64,000 nt of DNA from Niastella sp966211305 (GCA_966211305.1 CBIHPC010000004.1:1-64000), one strand, 5' to 3'. Numbered from the stretch's first letter, positions 34,941 through 44,489 are shown. The notes: generated by a model from the letters alone, not told the origin. Translations and numbers: made by a program.

Positions 34941-35369
34941 TTAGTAAACAATAATAAAGTTGTGATATTTCTGTACCGGAAAACCGGTTTTATACAAATA
35001 GACATACAACACCCCGTTCTTATATTCAGCCGTACCAAAATCCGTATCGGCATCGGTTGGCAGGTCGATCTTTCTGGATATATAATCGTAGTCGAAACCA
35101 TGAAGGCGATAGCATGCATCATTATTTTTAGCGGCGGCCCTTTTCCTTCCGGCTATAAACAAAGAACAACCGTGACTGGTTATAAAGAACTCATCATTTT
35201 TAAAACCCGGCGCCGGCATCTCTATCTGGTAATAATCAGGAAACTCTATAATATTAACAGGTGTTTTAGTGCTTTTTCTCCTTAATCCTAACCCTTTCTC
35301 ATCCCTGGGTTGATATATGCCCGGATATACAGCCGTGGTCTTTAGATGGTATTGTACTTTTTTAAGCAT
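34941..35369 (-). CDS. Divergent Hsp20/alpha-crystallin family small heat-shock protein
   Basis: The 142-residue protein contains an alpha-crystallin domain at about 35-130: TPVNIIEFPDYYQIEMPAPGF, then SRKIDLPTDADTDFGTAEY and YKNGVLYVYL. It lacks the usual C-terminal IxI anchor and ends in a hydrophobic tail, so oligomerisation may differ from the classical Hsp20 at 40974. It heads an apparent operon with the phosphorylase-like and MgtA-like genes. A TGAY-N4-RTCA box lies 48 bases upstream of its start. Confidence 0.8.
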   Translation of the reverse strand: MLKKVQYHLKTTAVYPGIYQPRDEKGLGLRRKSTKTPVNIIEFPDYYQIEMPAPGFKNDEFFITSHGCSLFIAGRKRAAAKNNDACYRLHGFDYDYISRKIDLPTDADTDFGTAEYKNGVLYVYLYKTGFPVQKYHNFIIVY

Positions 35370-35416
35370 GATAATGGCTTGTAATGCAATTTAGCCGGTA
35401 TCTTTACGGGTTTCGA

Positions 35417-35428
35417 TGATGGCGGTCA
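35417..35428. promoter_or_regulatory. TGAY-N4-RTCA box (TGATGGCGGTCA)
   Basis: It lies 48 bases before the start of the Hsp20-phosphorylase-ATPase operon on the minus strand. Confidence 0.6.
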
Positions 35429-35523
35429 AACCGGCCCAGGATTATAATCATTCAAAACGAAAAGACAGGGATCTTTATCAGATAAGTTTTAAAATACATT
35501 TAACTGAGCCGTTAAGTTAATCA

Positions 35524-36312
35524 TCAGTGAAAGCTGGCAGCCATGTGTTTCAACAGTACCTTCCCCGACCACGTTCCCGGCACCATCATGCGTTTGATTG
35601 TATATAGAGGCTCCTGTTGGCTTTTTTTGCCTGTCAACTGAAAAGCGGCCTTTACGCCCCGTTTCTTCAATTCGATAATAGCCTGTTCATTCCACACGCC
35701 AAAGGGATAAGCAAAAAAATCGACCGGTTTTCCGGTAATTGCTTCCAGTTTCATTTTAGGTTTATCAACCTGCTGCTCCCACTGGTTTCCCTGTATATTT
35801 TTTACAGATGGATGATCATAGGTATGACCTTCGATGGCATGCCCGTTTTCTGCCAGTACTCTAATCTGCTCAGTTTTAAGATAGTTTCTTTTTCCGATGC
35901 AAACCGTCATAATGAAGAATACACCTTTATACCCGTATTTTTCCAGGATCTTTGATGCAATTGAAAAGTGGGTCTCATGTGTATCATCAAAAGTGAACAT
36001 AACCGGCTTTACAGGCAATGGTACTCCATTTTTTATATGATCATATAACTGAGCCGGAATTATGCTGTGATAGCCACTGTCCTTTAAAACCTTTATTTGT
36101 TGTTCGAAATGAAGCGCGCTTATCCGGTAGATATTCTCTTTTTCAGTGTTTGCAGTAATGTTATGATAACATAGAATGGGTACCTCACGGGGAGGATAGC
36201 CGGTTACAGAATGTTCGCCGGAGATTGAATTAAATTGAAATGTATTGGACCTGCCCGTAAGAAGGCCTGACGATAACAGTAAGATCAGTAATATAGAATT
36301 TGCATTTTTCAA
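35524..36312 (-). CDS. Polysaccharide deacetylase (NodB/CE4) family protein
   Basis: The 262-residue protein begins with a signal peptide or anchor (MKNANSILLILLLSSGLLTG). The NodB fold shows VPILCYHNI, the catalytic VMFTFDDTHE (Asp pair) and the metal ligands GHTYDHPSV. These enzymes remove acetyl groups from peptidoglycan or extracellular glucosamine polymers. It has its own spacer on both sides and no island box was seen. An envelope-hardening role fits the nearby L,D-transpeptidase. Confidence 0.85.
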   Translation of the reverse strand: MKNANSILLILLLSSGLLTGRSNTFQFNSISGEHSVTGYPPREVPILCYHNITANTEKENIYRISALHFEQQIKVLKDSGYHSIIPAQLYDHIKNGVPLPVKPVMFTFDDTHETHFSIASKILEKYGYKGVFFIMTVCIGKRNYLKTEQIRVLAENGHAIEGHTYDHPSVKNIQGNQWEQQVDKPKMKLEAITGKPVDFFAYPFGVWNEQAIIELKKRGVKAAFQLTGKKSQQEPLYTIKRMMVPGTWSGKVLLKHMAASFH

Positions 36313-36364
36313 GATTAAACGATTTTATTGGTATTCCCGGTCCGCGAACCCGGCCGGCATTCGG

Positions 36365-37495
36365 TCAATACCTTGTTATTAAACCCAGTCTGTTATGATC
36401 TTTCAATGTATTGTAGTCAAAAACTATTACTTCTGCTTTTTTATCGAGCGCGTTTAAAATAAGATCATTCACCACATCGGCCACAATTGTATGCGGCTCA
36501 TCAGGAACGTCGAGACGCAGATCAGCGGCCCGATCGTTTACTAAATAACCTTTTACCGAATAGTCTTTTTCTACCAGCAGCCTGTAACACCTGTCTTCCA
36601 AAACAGTTCTCCATATGTTCTCTAAGCCGGTGACTCCCTTACCCTCGCCAATCTTTTCTTCAAAATCATCTATTACACGTCTTTTGCATTTGTTCAGGTA
36701 TAATAGCATGTTCTTCCACGCCAGTGGGCCGAGCTCCTGCGGGTTAAGAGAAATATGACTTCCTGGAATTTCACAGGCAATTTGCTTATTGTAGGCAGTT
36801 ATTGTTTTATAATACAACAGATCGTTTCTATCACCTGTAATAACCAGCAAAGTTTCATTGGTTATATAATTGCTTAATACGTTGTCGGTTTCCCTGAAAA
36901 AATCACTAACCCTCGTTTCATCCATTACGATTTTGTCTTTTTCAAATTCTTTTAAAGAACTATTACCTGTATAAGAGCCTCCTCTTGGCGGCCCGCTATA
37001 TTCGTACAATACATCGCGCTTTTGGGGAAAATGTTTATCAATGATTTCCGTAATGTTATCCAGCCGGGCGGTGTAAAGCCTTGTTTCATTTTTTCCAAGC
37101 GCCAATATGGCATAAGAAACATCGTAATAAGATTCATATATAAGTTCTTTGACCTGAAATGCGTGATCGATAGTCACTTTTTCAGTTACGGGAAAGTTGA
37201 AGTGAATAAGTGCCTTTGCGTGACCGGAAACAAAAAAGCCGATACCTGTGCCTCTGTGCAAATAGTCTATTTGTTCAGATAATTCATCTATTGCATCCGA
37301 CAGGGGGGTAGCAATGTTGTTGTCATAGCTATTTCGTAATAACATTTTAGCCTGGTGAACAGCCTTCTCTATTTGCATTGATATCAGTTTCCTGTCTTTT
37401 AAAAGAAACGAGACGGGTGTAATTATTGATACGCATATGTTGCCGGTTTTATTTTTCTGTGTTTGTAAACTGTGGGGCGGCTCTCTTTTCTTCAT
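36365..37495 (-). CDS. baeRF-family (bacterial aeRF1-related) protein
   Basis: The 376-residue protein shows the three-domain plan of archaeal release-factor relatives in bacteria. It has a first domain with CVSIITPVSFLLKDRKLI, a middle part with ALGKNETRLYTARLDNI, and a last domain containing VVNDLILNALDKKAEVIVFDYN. I keep the first ATG because the conserved first strand lies close to it. baeRF proteins are poorly studied and proposed to act on stalled or resting ribosomes. In this island, with two HPFs, a translation-rescue or hibernation role is a reasonable inference. A TGAY-N4-RTCA box lies 84 bases upstream. Confidence 0.75.
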   Translation of the reverse strand: MKKREPPHSLQTQKNKTGNICVSIITPVSFLLKDRKLISMQIEKAVHQAKMLLRNSYDNNIATPLSDAIDELSEQIDYLHRGTGIGFFVSGHAKALIHFNFPVTEKVTIDHAFQVKELIYESYYDVSYAILALGKNETRLYTARLDNITEIIDKHFPQKRDVLYEYSGPPRGGSYTGNSSLKEFEKDKIVMDETRVSDFFRETDNVLSNYITNETLLVITGDRNDLLYYKTITAYNKQIACEIPGSHISLNPQELGPLAWKNMLLYLNKCKRRVIDDFEEKIGEGKGVTGLENIWRTVLEDRCYRLLVEKDYSVKGYLVNDRAADLRLDVPDEPHTIVADVVNDLILNALDKKAEVIVFDYNTLKDHNRLGLITRY

Positions 37496-37578
37496 GTTTT
37501 TTAAATTTCAGATATGGTCAAATTAGTAATCCAGGTGTTCTTCTTATAAAGCTACCAGTATCCGGTCCCTGATTTCAA

Positions 37579-37590
37579 TGATGGGTGTCA
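37579..37590. promoter_or_regulatory. TGAY-N4-RTCA box (TGATGGGTGTCA)
   Basis: It lies in the divergent spacer between the baeRF gene (84 bases) and the single-domain response regulator (140 bases). Confidence 0.6.
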
Positions 37591-37730
37591 ATACCAGCTA
37601 TGATAATAAACAATTGGAACATAGGAAATTTGATCCTGATAACCATAAATTCCTTACCTTACATATCGCTTCGTAGACCTCCGTTTTTTTATGAAAACGT
37701 TTCAACGATAATTCTTTAAAAGCATTAGCA

Positions 37731-38096
37731 ATGAAACGAATACTATTGGTTGAGGATAATACCCCTATCAGGGAAAACACCTCTGAATTGCTGGAACTGG
37801 CCAATTACGAAGTGCTGTCAGCCTGTAATGGCCAGGAAGGGCTGGAGATCGCATTGAAGGAAAACCCCGATCTTATTATCTGCGACATCATGATGCCTGA
37901 GATAGACGGCTATCATCTGCTTGAAATACTCCGGCGCCAACCAGTCTTCAGGAACACGCCCTTTCTTTTTTTTACTGCCTCTGCTGAAAAATCTGAGATC
38001 AGCAAAGGCCTTGATGCCGGGGCCAATGATTATATTACAAAGCCATTTGATCCCGATCAACTTTTGTCTTTAATGGAAAAATATCTGAACGAATAG
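37731..38096 (+). CDS. Single-domain response regulator (CheY-like)
   Basis: The 121-residue protein is only a receiver: MKRILLVEDNTPIRENTSELL, Asp52 in IICDIMMPEIDGYH, and the lysine in YITKPFDPDQLL. It closely resembles the receiver of the Crp-fused regulator at 29206 (both have ENTPIR/ENEQVR, ELANYEV/ELANYQV and CDIMMP). One probably arose from the other by duplication, and they may share a kinase. There is no output domain, so it may act as a phosphate sink or bind a partner. Confidence 0.9.
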   Translation: MKRILLVEDNTPIRENTSELLELANYEVLSACNGQEGLEIALKENPDLIICDIMMPEIDGYHLLEILRRQPVFRNTPFLFFTASAEKSEISKGLDAGANDYITKPFDPDQLLSLMEKYLNE

Positions 38097-38165
38097 GCTC
38101 CTGCCGTTAGTAATGAATGTGGAAATTATTTTGAGATTATTCCGGATATATAACCAGTAATAAGT

Positions 38166-39734
38166 TTATTTTCCTGATCTTTTAATGCTGATTTGATCGA
38201 AGTTAATTTTCCTGTATATGTCCTCATTGAACTGCACGATACCGGTTGAATCAAACCAGGCGGTATTGTACAATACAATTACCGGAGTATGTTCTTTAAC
38301 GGGAATTGGTACGGGCGCCTGATTGCGGATACAACCTTTTTCCCCGAGGGTATCGATGGCAATAGTATTTTCCTTTAACAGAAAATGAGCCAGCTCCAAG
38401 GCTTTTTCAACACGCATGCAGCCATGGCTGAAGTAGCGCCTGTTTAAGTTGAATAATACTTTCCACGGCGTGTCGTGCAGATAAACGCTGTAAGGGCTGT
38501 AGAAGTTCAGTTTAACTATACCCAGTGAATTATCACAACCCGTTGATTGACGCAAAGCATAAGGAAAGTTGGAAGGGGACAGGCTGTTCCAGTTGATACT
38601 TCCGGGATCAACTATTTTTCCTGCTTTGTTCAATACCTGCATATTGTTAGCTTCGAGGTAACCTGCATTTCGCTGTATTAAAGGCAACAGTTCACGGGTT
38701 GCTATATTATGTGGTACGCTCCAGTAGGGATACAGTATCACTTCTGTAATTGTACTGGCAAGGGTAGGAGTAGGGGTTGATCTTTTGCCAACGATCAACT
38801 TTGATTCCATCAGCGTGTTTCCATTATGAACAACCAACAGAGTTGCTGAAGGAATATTTACAACAAATACAGGTGATTGAATGCTAAGGCAACGAAGCCA
38901 ACGGATAGCATTTATGGCATTTTTCAACTCCGCTATCCGTACCGATACCGGCACATTCAGTTTTTCAATAGTAAGCTTATGTAAAACACCATCGTCCAAT
39001 AAATTAAAAAGGCGTTGTGCCGACCGCACTTTTGACTTTAAAAAAGAAACTGAATAATTGGCATTCAGCGAATCCACAATCCCCAGGTAATAAAGCCTGT
39101 TCAGCAGCGGCTGATTTGAACTATTGACGGCAGTTGATATTATTTTTGTTTCTTTAAAAAGGCTGTCTTTTAAACGCTGATTATATATTATAAGCCAGTT
39201 ATTTAAAGTACGATAGCCGGCTAAATCAGGTTCCAGTTCATTTACGATGCCCGATAAACGATTTGATTTAATTGCCGCAGCCATTAATTCCGGAATATTG
39301 AGGCAATCCGGATAATCGCTTAGACCATTATAGCCTAGCGCAGGCTTACGATTACCATATGCTATATCCCTGAATATATGGATGGCCGCATCCGTAAAGC
39401 GGAGCTCTGCAAGGAGGGTGTCGCGGCGAACGGGTGGAATGTACTGATTACTTCGGAATGATTTGATGAAATCAAACTGGTAGTCTTCTGTGTTAAGGCC
39501 CAGATCCGAAGCTAACTGCAATAGTTGAAGCAGCGTGTCTGTACTATTGTAGCTGTTCATCCAAACGAACTGAGATCCGTTCAATTTATAAAACTCCTTT
39601 ACATAATCGGGGTATTGCAGGGAAATATCATTGCGGCCCGCTTTTATCAATTGCAACTCATCAGCGGTTACCTGGGCGCTTGCTGTTATTGCAATCAATG
39701 CGTGTAAACATAGTAAAAGGGATCGTATGCGCAT
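38166..39734 (-). CDS. L,D-transpeptidase (YcbB-like, with scaffold domain)
   Basis: I use the ATG at 39734 since it gives a signal peptide (MRIRSLLLCLHALIAITASA) and removes an overlap with the upstream M50 gene. The long N-terminal region (about 30-300) is the helical scaffold of the YcbB type. The catalytic domain (about 310-460) has YFSHGCMRVEKALEL, where the Cys is the nucleophile. The enzyme makes 3-3 peptidoglycan crosslinks, which strengthen the wall under stress. It follows the M50 protease gene by 49 bases and likely shares its transcript. Confidence 0.88.
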   Translation of the reverse strand: MRIRSLLLCLHALIAITASAQVTADELQLIKAGRNDISLQYPDYVKEFYKLNGSQFVWMNSYNSTDTLLQLLQLASDLGLNTEDYQFDFIKSFRSNQYIPPVRRDTLLAELRFTDAAIHIFRDIAYGNRKPALGYNGLSDYPDCLNIPELMAAAIKSNRLSGIVNELEPDLAGYRTLNNWLIIYNQRLKDSLFKETKIISTAVNSSNQPLLNRLYYLGIVDSLNANYSVSFLKSKVRSAQRLFNLLDDGVLHKLTIEKLNVPVSVRIAELKNAINAIRWLRCLSIQSPVFVVNIPSATLLVVHNGNTLMESKLIVGKRSTPTPTLASTITEVILYPYWSVPHNIATRELLPLIQRNAGYLEANNMQVLNKAGKIVDPGSINWNSLSPSNFPYALRQSTGCDNSLGIVKLNFYSPYSVYLHDTPWKVLFNLNRRYFSHGCMRVEKALELAHFLLKENTIAIDTLGEKGCIRNQAPVPIPVKEHTPVIVLYNTAWFDSTGIVQFNEDIYRKINFDQISIKRSGK

Positions 39735-39783
39735 TGTTGCTCTTTTAAAGGGTTGATAAGGTGTTTCTCTATTGATTATATGA

Positions 39784-40905
39784 TTAGTGCAACAGGCCGG
39801 CCAAAGATCTGATCCTGCCATATTGTTTTGTATTCACTTTATTCAAAAGCAGGTATTCAATAATATGGTTAAGACTTACTACACCAATAAAATGGCTGTT
39901 ATCCATCACCGGGTAAACCCGTTCATCATTACGGGCAAGTTTTTCCAGTACGGTGTCTACCTCTTTATCTCCATCCAGTAATTCCAGTTTCTCTTTGTCA
40001 AGTTCTTTTATGGGTTCATTATAGTTCATTTCGGCAAGGGCTTTTACAATTTCCATCCGGTTAACAGTGCCAATTGGGTTTATACCGTCCATCAGAATAA
40101 AGTATTTGCTGTGATTGCTGTTTAAGATGTTGGCAGCTTCCTGTACTGTCATATTTGCCTGTAAACTGTTGTAATCATACATCAATACTTCATTTAATTT
40201 AATTCCACTCACCAATGACTTCAATCGCAAATAGTTTTCTTCGGCCCCGGCCGAAAAAATAATGAAGATCCCAATGGCCGGTAAAAGCGGATTAATGAAT
40301 ACTATTCCTGCAATTATTAACACAATGGCAATGATCTTGCCTGTTGTTGCAGCTATCGTTGTAGCCTGTATATAATTCATTTTGAATCCAAGCAGGGCAC
40401 GTAGTATCCTTCCGCCATCCATGGGGAAAGCCGGTATTAAATTGAATACGGCAAGCACTACATTTACAACAAAGAGATTGTATAAAAAGTCATGGCCATG
40501 CATGATGCTCATATGAGTGCCATATTCAGCCAATGACATGTTTGGCAATACCAGCCAGATCAACCCTGCAATGAAAATGTTTACCAGCGGTCCCGCAATA
40601 CTTATGGCCAGTTCCTGGCCGGGATCGTCGGGAAATTTTTCTATACTGGCAATACCGCCAATAGGAAGCAGTATAATTTCTTTTGCCTTGATGCCATAAC
40701 GGGCGGCCATCAGGGCATGACCGGATTCATGCAACGTGATGCATATGAATACTGCCGTTAAAAACAACAACGACCATGTTAACTGTTCAATGTTGTTCCC
40801 TGTGTATGCATTTACCAGTAACACCCAGCCTATCAGCAATAAAAATGTCCAGTGAATATGTAAGCTGATTCCCCGAATTGTCAGTATTTTATAAGCTCCG
40901 CGCAT
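39784..40905 (-). CDS. M50 site-2 protease-like with two CBS domains
   Basis: The 373-residue protein has six or so membrane segments in residues 1-210. The zinc motif HESGH lies in CITLHESGHALMAA and the second motif in NLIPAFPMDGGRIL. Two CBS domains (about 245-365) follow; they usually sense adenine nucleotides. S2P enzymes cut membrane-embedded anti-sigma factors or other regulators. The CBS pair makes this one a possible energy-sensing protease. It lies between Hsp20 (68 bases) and the L,D-transpeptidase gene, apparently in one operon. Confidence 0.9.
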   Translation of the reverse strand: MRGAYKILTIRGISLHIHWTFLLLIGWVLLVNAYTGNNIEQLTWSLLFLTAVFICITLHESGHALMAARYGIKAKEIILLPIGGIASIEKFPDDPGQELAISIAGPLVNIFIAGLIWLVLPNMSLAEYGTHMSIMHGHDFLYNLFVVNVVLAVFNLIPAFPMDGGRILRALLGFKMNYIQATTIAATTGKIIAIVLIIAGIVFINPLLPAIGIFIIFSAGAEENYLRLKSLVSGIKLNEVLMYDYNSLQANMTVQEAANILNSNHSKYFILMDGINPIGTVNRMEIVKALAEMNYNEPIKELDKEKLELLDGDKEVDTVLEKLARNDERVYPVMDNSHFIGVVSLNHIIEYLLLNKVNTKQYGRIRSLAGLLH

Positions 40906-40973
40906 ATGGATGTTTTTTTATTATAAAAGTCCCGCCCAACCGCGTGGCAGGACTTAAAGTAAGCACCAATTTC

Positions 40974-41405
40974 TTATTTGACAGTTATATGCTGAGACGA
41001 GGCGGCTTTTTTAGTCTGTTCAATTTTTGGAAGTGTAATATGCAATACACCGTCAGTATAAGCGGCTTCAATTTTTTCTTTAATTACTTCATCAGGTAAA
41101 GCAAAACTGCGGCTAAATGAAGAATAATTATATTCCTTCCGGGTATAACGCTCCTCTTTTTCTTCCTTCTTTTCTTCTTTTTCACAGCTTATGGTCAGCA
41201 TATTGCCTTCGATGTCGATGTTGAAATCATCTTTTTTCATACCGGGTGCAGCAACCGTCAGTGCAAAATGATTCTTGTTTTCTGTGATATTTACAGCCGG
41301 TGTTGTAACAGATCTGCCCATTCCAAGCAAATCGTTCCAGGGTTTGAAAAAATCATCAAAAACAGGAAATAGCTCGCTACGTCTTGAAAGTTCTTTAGTT
41401 GACAT
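40974..41405 (-). CDS. Hsp20/IbpA-family small heat-shock protein
   Basis: The 143-residue protein has a canonical alpha-crystallin domain (about 40-135): VNITENKNHFALTVAAPGM, then YNYSSFSRSFALPDEVI and AAYTDGVLHITLPK. The N-terminal FDDFFKPWNDLL matches the family. A lysine/glutamate-rich loop sits in the middle. It holds unfolding proteins for refolding. It heads an apparent operon with the M50 protease and L,D-transpeptidase genes, divergent from ftsH. The shared spacer contains a duplicated promoter block with the island box. Confidence 0.93.
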   Translation of the reverse strand: MSTKELSRRSELFPVFDDFFKPWNDLLGMGRSVTTPAVNITENKNHFALTVAAPGMKKDDFNIDIEGNMLTISCEKEEKKEEKEERYTRKEYNYSSFSRSFALPDEVIKEKIEAAYTDGVLHITLPKIEQTKKAASSQHITVK

Positions 41406-41592
41406 ACAAACTCCATTTTTTTAGGTTATTAAATATTGATATATCGAATATAGTTACCAATAGCGCCATATTATAAGGACCGCTATCATAAGCCGAAATG
41501 AGAGTTGTCAGTATACAATTTCCGGTTAACAGGAGGAGCATCAAAGATCCGGTTCATTCTCGCCTTACGCCGCTGAAGCGAATCATATATTC

Positions 41593-41639
41593 CAATGACA
41601 TGGATCATGATTTTGTCTGATATAAAGTTTCAATTTTAT
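41593..41639. repeat. 47-bp promoter block, copy A
   Basis: It matches 58156-58202 at 41 of 47 positions without gaps. It includes the box at 41596-41607 and a downstream TTTCAATTTTAT. It lies 27 bases before ftsH. Confidence 0.7.
41596..41607. promoter_or_regulatory. TGAY-N4-RTCA box (TGACATGGATCA)
   Basis: It lies 58 bases before ftsH and 190 before the divergent Hsp20 gene. Confidence 0.65.
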
Positions 41640-41665
41640 AGAAAACCATATTTTAAATAAATGCC

Positions 41666-43618
41666 ATGCAACCTGATAATAAAATCGTAAAACGTCCGCA
41701 AAAGACCCCCTCATCTAAAAAAGCAACTGTAATGTGGGTGATGGCGGTTATACTGGGTATTATAATGCTTCCGTTTCTTTATAAGTGGAGCAACAATACG
41801 ATACAGGAAATTTCATGGCCCGAATTTGAGCGGAATATTCTTAATAAAGGAGCCATTGACAAAATTGTTGTTATAAACCAGGAATACATAGAGATCTATT
41901 TGAAAATGGAATTTCAGCGGGATACTTCATTTCAGAAAGCATTTAGGCCACTGATTGGAAATGTACCTAACCCTGGTCCTCATTACCTGATGAGCATCGG
42001 TTCAATAGAAAGTTTTGAGCGAAAGCTGGATGTCGCCGAACAAAAACTATATGGCAGGGAAATAATACCAGTAACCTACGTAAAAAAAACAAACGACATC
42101 TGGGGTATCATAGGGTGGTTTATTCCTTTGATAATCCTGTTCGTATTATGGCAGTACGTATACCGGAAAAACGCAGGCGGATCCTCGGCTTTTAACTTTG
42201 GTAAATCAACCGCTACTTTGCTCGATAATGAAAATAAAAGCACCATAACTTTTGATGATGTTGCCGGCCTCGATGAAGCTGAACTTGAAGTAAAGGAGAT
42301 CGTTGATTTTTTGAAGCAACCGCATGAGTTTACGCGGCTTGGTGCCAAGATCCCCAAAGGGGTTATACTCGTTGGCCCGCCCGGCACAGGTAAAACATTG
42401 CTGGCAAAAGCAGTGGCGGGAGAAGCGCAGGTGCCGTTTTTCAGCATCTCGGGATCCGAATTCGTTGAAATGTTTGTCGGCGTTGGCGCTTCCCGGGTTC
42501 GCGATCTGTTTAAAAGGGCCAAGGAAAAAGCGCCATGCATTGTTTTCATCGATGAAATTGATGCCATAGGAAGATCAAGAAGCAGGAATGCCTTGTTTAG
42601 CGGCGCCAATGATGAAAGAGAAAGTACATTGAATCAGCTACTTACCGAAATGGATGGATTTGGCACCAACACCGGTGTAATTGTATTGGCTGCTACCAAC
42701 CGCGGCGATATGCTTGACCCCGCCCTGTTGCGCCCCGGCCGGTTCGACAGGCATATCTATCTTGAACTGCCCAATATAAAAGAACGGGAAGCCATCTTTA
42801 AAGTGCATATCAGGCCGCTGGTACTTGATAACGATATCGATCTGCATTTCCTGTCTGCCCAAACCCCTGGTTTTTCAGGAGCGGACATTGCCAATATTTG
42901 TAATGAAGCGGCACTGACTGCAGCCCGCTTTAAAAAAGAGAAGATCGGTAAAACAGATTTCCTGAATGCCATCGATCGCATAGTGGCCGGCCCCGAGAAA
43001 AAAAGCAAGATCATTTCACCGGAAGAAAAAAGAATAATTGCCTTTCATGAAGCAGGACATGCCTTAACCAGTTGGTTATTGCCAAATGTTGATCCCCTCG
43101 TAAAAGTTTCCATAATACCCCGGGGAAAATCATTGGGATCGGCCTGGTACCTGCCAGAGGAAAAGAACCTGAGAACAAAAACTGCTTTTACGGAACATCT
43201 TTGCGCCACATTAGGCGGCAGGGCCGCAGAGGAGGTGATCTTTGGCGAGGTTTCTTCCGGCGCCCTGGATGATCTTGAAAAGGTAACAAAGGAGGCGTAC
43301 ATGATGATCGCTTATTACGGGTTTAATGATAAAATTGGAAATGTCAGTTTCTATGATTCTACCGGCCGGCGAAATTCGGGATTTCAAAAACCTTACAGTG
43401 AAGAAACAGGTAAGCTGATCGATGAAGAAGTACGGGCGCTGGTAGAGAATGCATATCATAAAACGAAAGACCTGCTTATTCAAAACAGGGAATTGCTTGT
43501 TAAACTGGCCGAACAGCTGTTGCAAAAAGAAGTGATCTTTAAAGATGACCTGGAAAAAATAATAGGGCAACGGGTTATACAATCCGCGCCGAAAGATAAA
43601 AAATTGTTTAAAGTGTAA
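41666..43618 (+). CDS. ftsH: FtsH-family ATP-dependent zinc metalloprotease
   Basis: The 650-residue protein has membrane segments at about 24-43 and 142-163 flanking a small periplasmic domain. An AAA module follows (Walker A GPPGTGKT at 237-244, FIDEIDAIGR as Walker B), then the M41 peptidase with HEAGH at 461-465. It extracts and degrades membrane and misfolded proteins. Its place in the island and the box in its promoter suggest a stress-specific second FtsH, not the housekeeping copy; this cannot be proven here. It is divergent from Hsp20. Confidence 0.95.
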   Translation: MQPDNKIVKRPQKTPSSKKATVMWVMAVILGIIMLPFLYKWSNNTIQEISWPEFERNILNKGAIDKIVVINQEYIEIYLKMEFQRDTSFQKAFRPLIGNVPNPGPHYLMSIGSIESFERKLDVAEQKLYGREIIPVTYVKKTNDIWGIIGWFIPLIILFVLWQYVYRKNAGGSSAFNFGKSTATLLDNENKSTITFDDVAGLDEAELEVKEIVDFLKQPHEFTRLGAKIPKGVILVGPPGTGKTLLAKAVAGEAQVPFFSISGSEFVEMFVGVGASRVRDLFKRAKEKAPCIVFIDEIDAIGRSRSRNALFSGANDERESTLNQLLTEMDGFGTNTGVIVLAATNRGDMLDPALLRPGRFDRHIYLELPNIKEREAIFKVHIRPLVLDNDIDLHFLSAQTPGFSGADIANICNEAALTAARFKKEKIGKTDFLNAIDRIVAGPEKKSKIISPEEKRIIAFHEAGHALTSWLLPNVDPLVKVSIIPRGKSLGSAWYLPEEKNLRTKTAFTEHLCATLGGRAAEEVIFGEVSSGALDDLEKVTKEAYMMIAYYGFNDKIGNVSFYDSTGRRNSGFQKPYSEETGKLIDEEVRALVENAYHKTKDLLIQNRELLVKLAEQLLQKEVIFKDDLEKIIGQRVIQSAPKDKKLFKV

Positions 43619-43848
43619 CTATGCAAAGTCGCCTGAGATGTGCTTCCCCGCATTTTTTCATCGGCCTTTTGAACAATTACTGTTGCATCCTGGTCAACAT
43701 TTTTCATTACGATAAAAAGAGCAGTTATCATTCGAGTGTATGATAATCGAAAGTATTTCATGAAATTGGTTGAAACGAGGTTATTGGCTATTCGACAGAT
43801 ATCAGGGTAATCAGGGTAAAGCAGCCCAACTGGCCGCGTAACCCTGTT

Positions 43849-44148
43849 TTATTGTATTTCAAGTTGCAAATGATCAAGGATCTCGTGTGCTGTAGTTAAT
43901 CCGTTGTTATGCCAGAGCATATAACCGTCTTTGAATATGGCAACCCCGGGCACTGTAAAAATTCCGTAATGTTGTGCTATTTCCTGGTTTTTGTCAATAT
44001 CGATCCTTAAAGTTATCGCCCGTTCCCCCGCGATCTCCTTTACTTCTTCCATTACAGGCCCCATGCGTTTACACTGCTCGCTCCAGTCGGCATAAAATTC
44101 AACCACCACTGGTAAGGCGCCTTGTATATAACCTTCAAAATTATTCAT
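43849..44148 (-). CDS. Thioredoxin-like protein with SxxC active site
   Basis: The 99-residue protein has a thioredoxin fold: VVVEFYADWSEQCKRMGPVM near residues 14-33, DIDKNQEIAQHYGIFTVP and the cis-proline loop TVPGVAIFKDG. The normal WCGPC reads WSEQC, so the first, attacking cysteine is Ser23 and only Cys26 remains. It cannot run the usual dithiol cycle. A monothiol, chaperone or binding role is likely. It lies downstream of boxes at 44240 and 44280. Confidence 0.85.
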   Translation of the reverse strand: MNNFEGYIQGALPVVVEFYADWSEQCKRMGPVMEEVKEIAGERAITLRIDIDKNQEIAQHYGIFTVPGVAIFKDGYMLWHNNGLTTAHEILDHLQLEIQ

Positions 44149-44239
44149 GTCGCAACGTTTTAATGTTTTCCGGCAATTGAGACGGAAGTAAATAATGGTT
44201 TTTCGTTCAAATCTAGCAGTTTGCGGTAGGCTATTTCAA

Positions 44240-44251
44240 TGATGAGGATCA
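44240..44251. promoter_or_regulatory. TGAY-N4-RTCA box (TGATGAGGATCA)
   Basis: It lies 92 bases before the thioredoxin-like gene on the minus strand. Confidence 0.6.
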
Positions 44252-44279
44252 CCCCGGCTTATGATTATGAGTTAAATCG

Positions 44280-44291
44280 TGATTTTTATCA
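44280..44291. promoter_or_regulatory. TGAY-N4-RTCA box (TGATTTTTATCA)
   Basis: It is a second box, 40 bases from the one at 44240 in the same divergent spacer. Confidence 0.6.
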
Positions 44292-44477
44292 TCCATTACA
44301 GCTTTATAACCACAGTACAGCATCAACGGTTTTACCAGGTTTGCCCGGTATAGTATTATTTCCCCTGGCAGTTACGCTTGCATAGCACTTACCCGGGTTT
44401 ATGGTAGTACCTGATAAGCGGGTAATAAATATTCTTTCCCTTTTACCAAAGCTATCGGTACTGCTTCTTATTTAGAA

Positions 44478-44489
44478 TGATAGCAGTCA
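44478..44489. promoter_or_regulatory. TGAY-N4-RTCA box (TGATAGCAGTCA)
   Basis: It lies 66 bases before the second HPF gene. Confidence 0.6.

Noticed and set aside
43480..43761. 93-codon minus-strand frame at the end of ftsH
   Set aside because: Its last 47 codons overlap the ftsH coding sequence in antisense and it has no protein-like motif; treated as a shadow.
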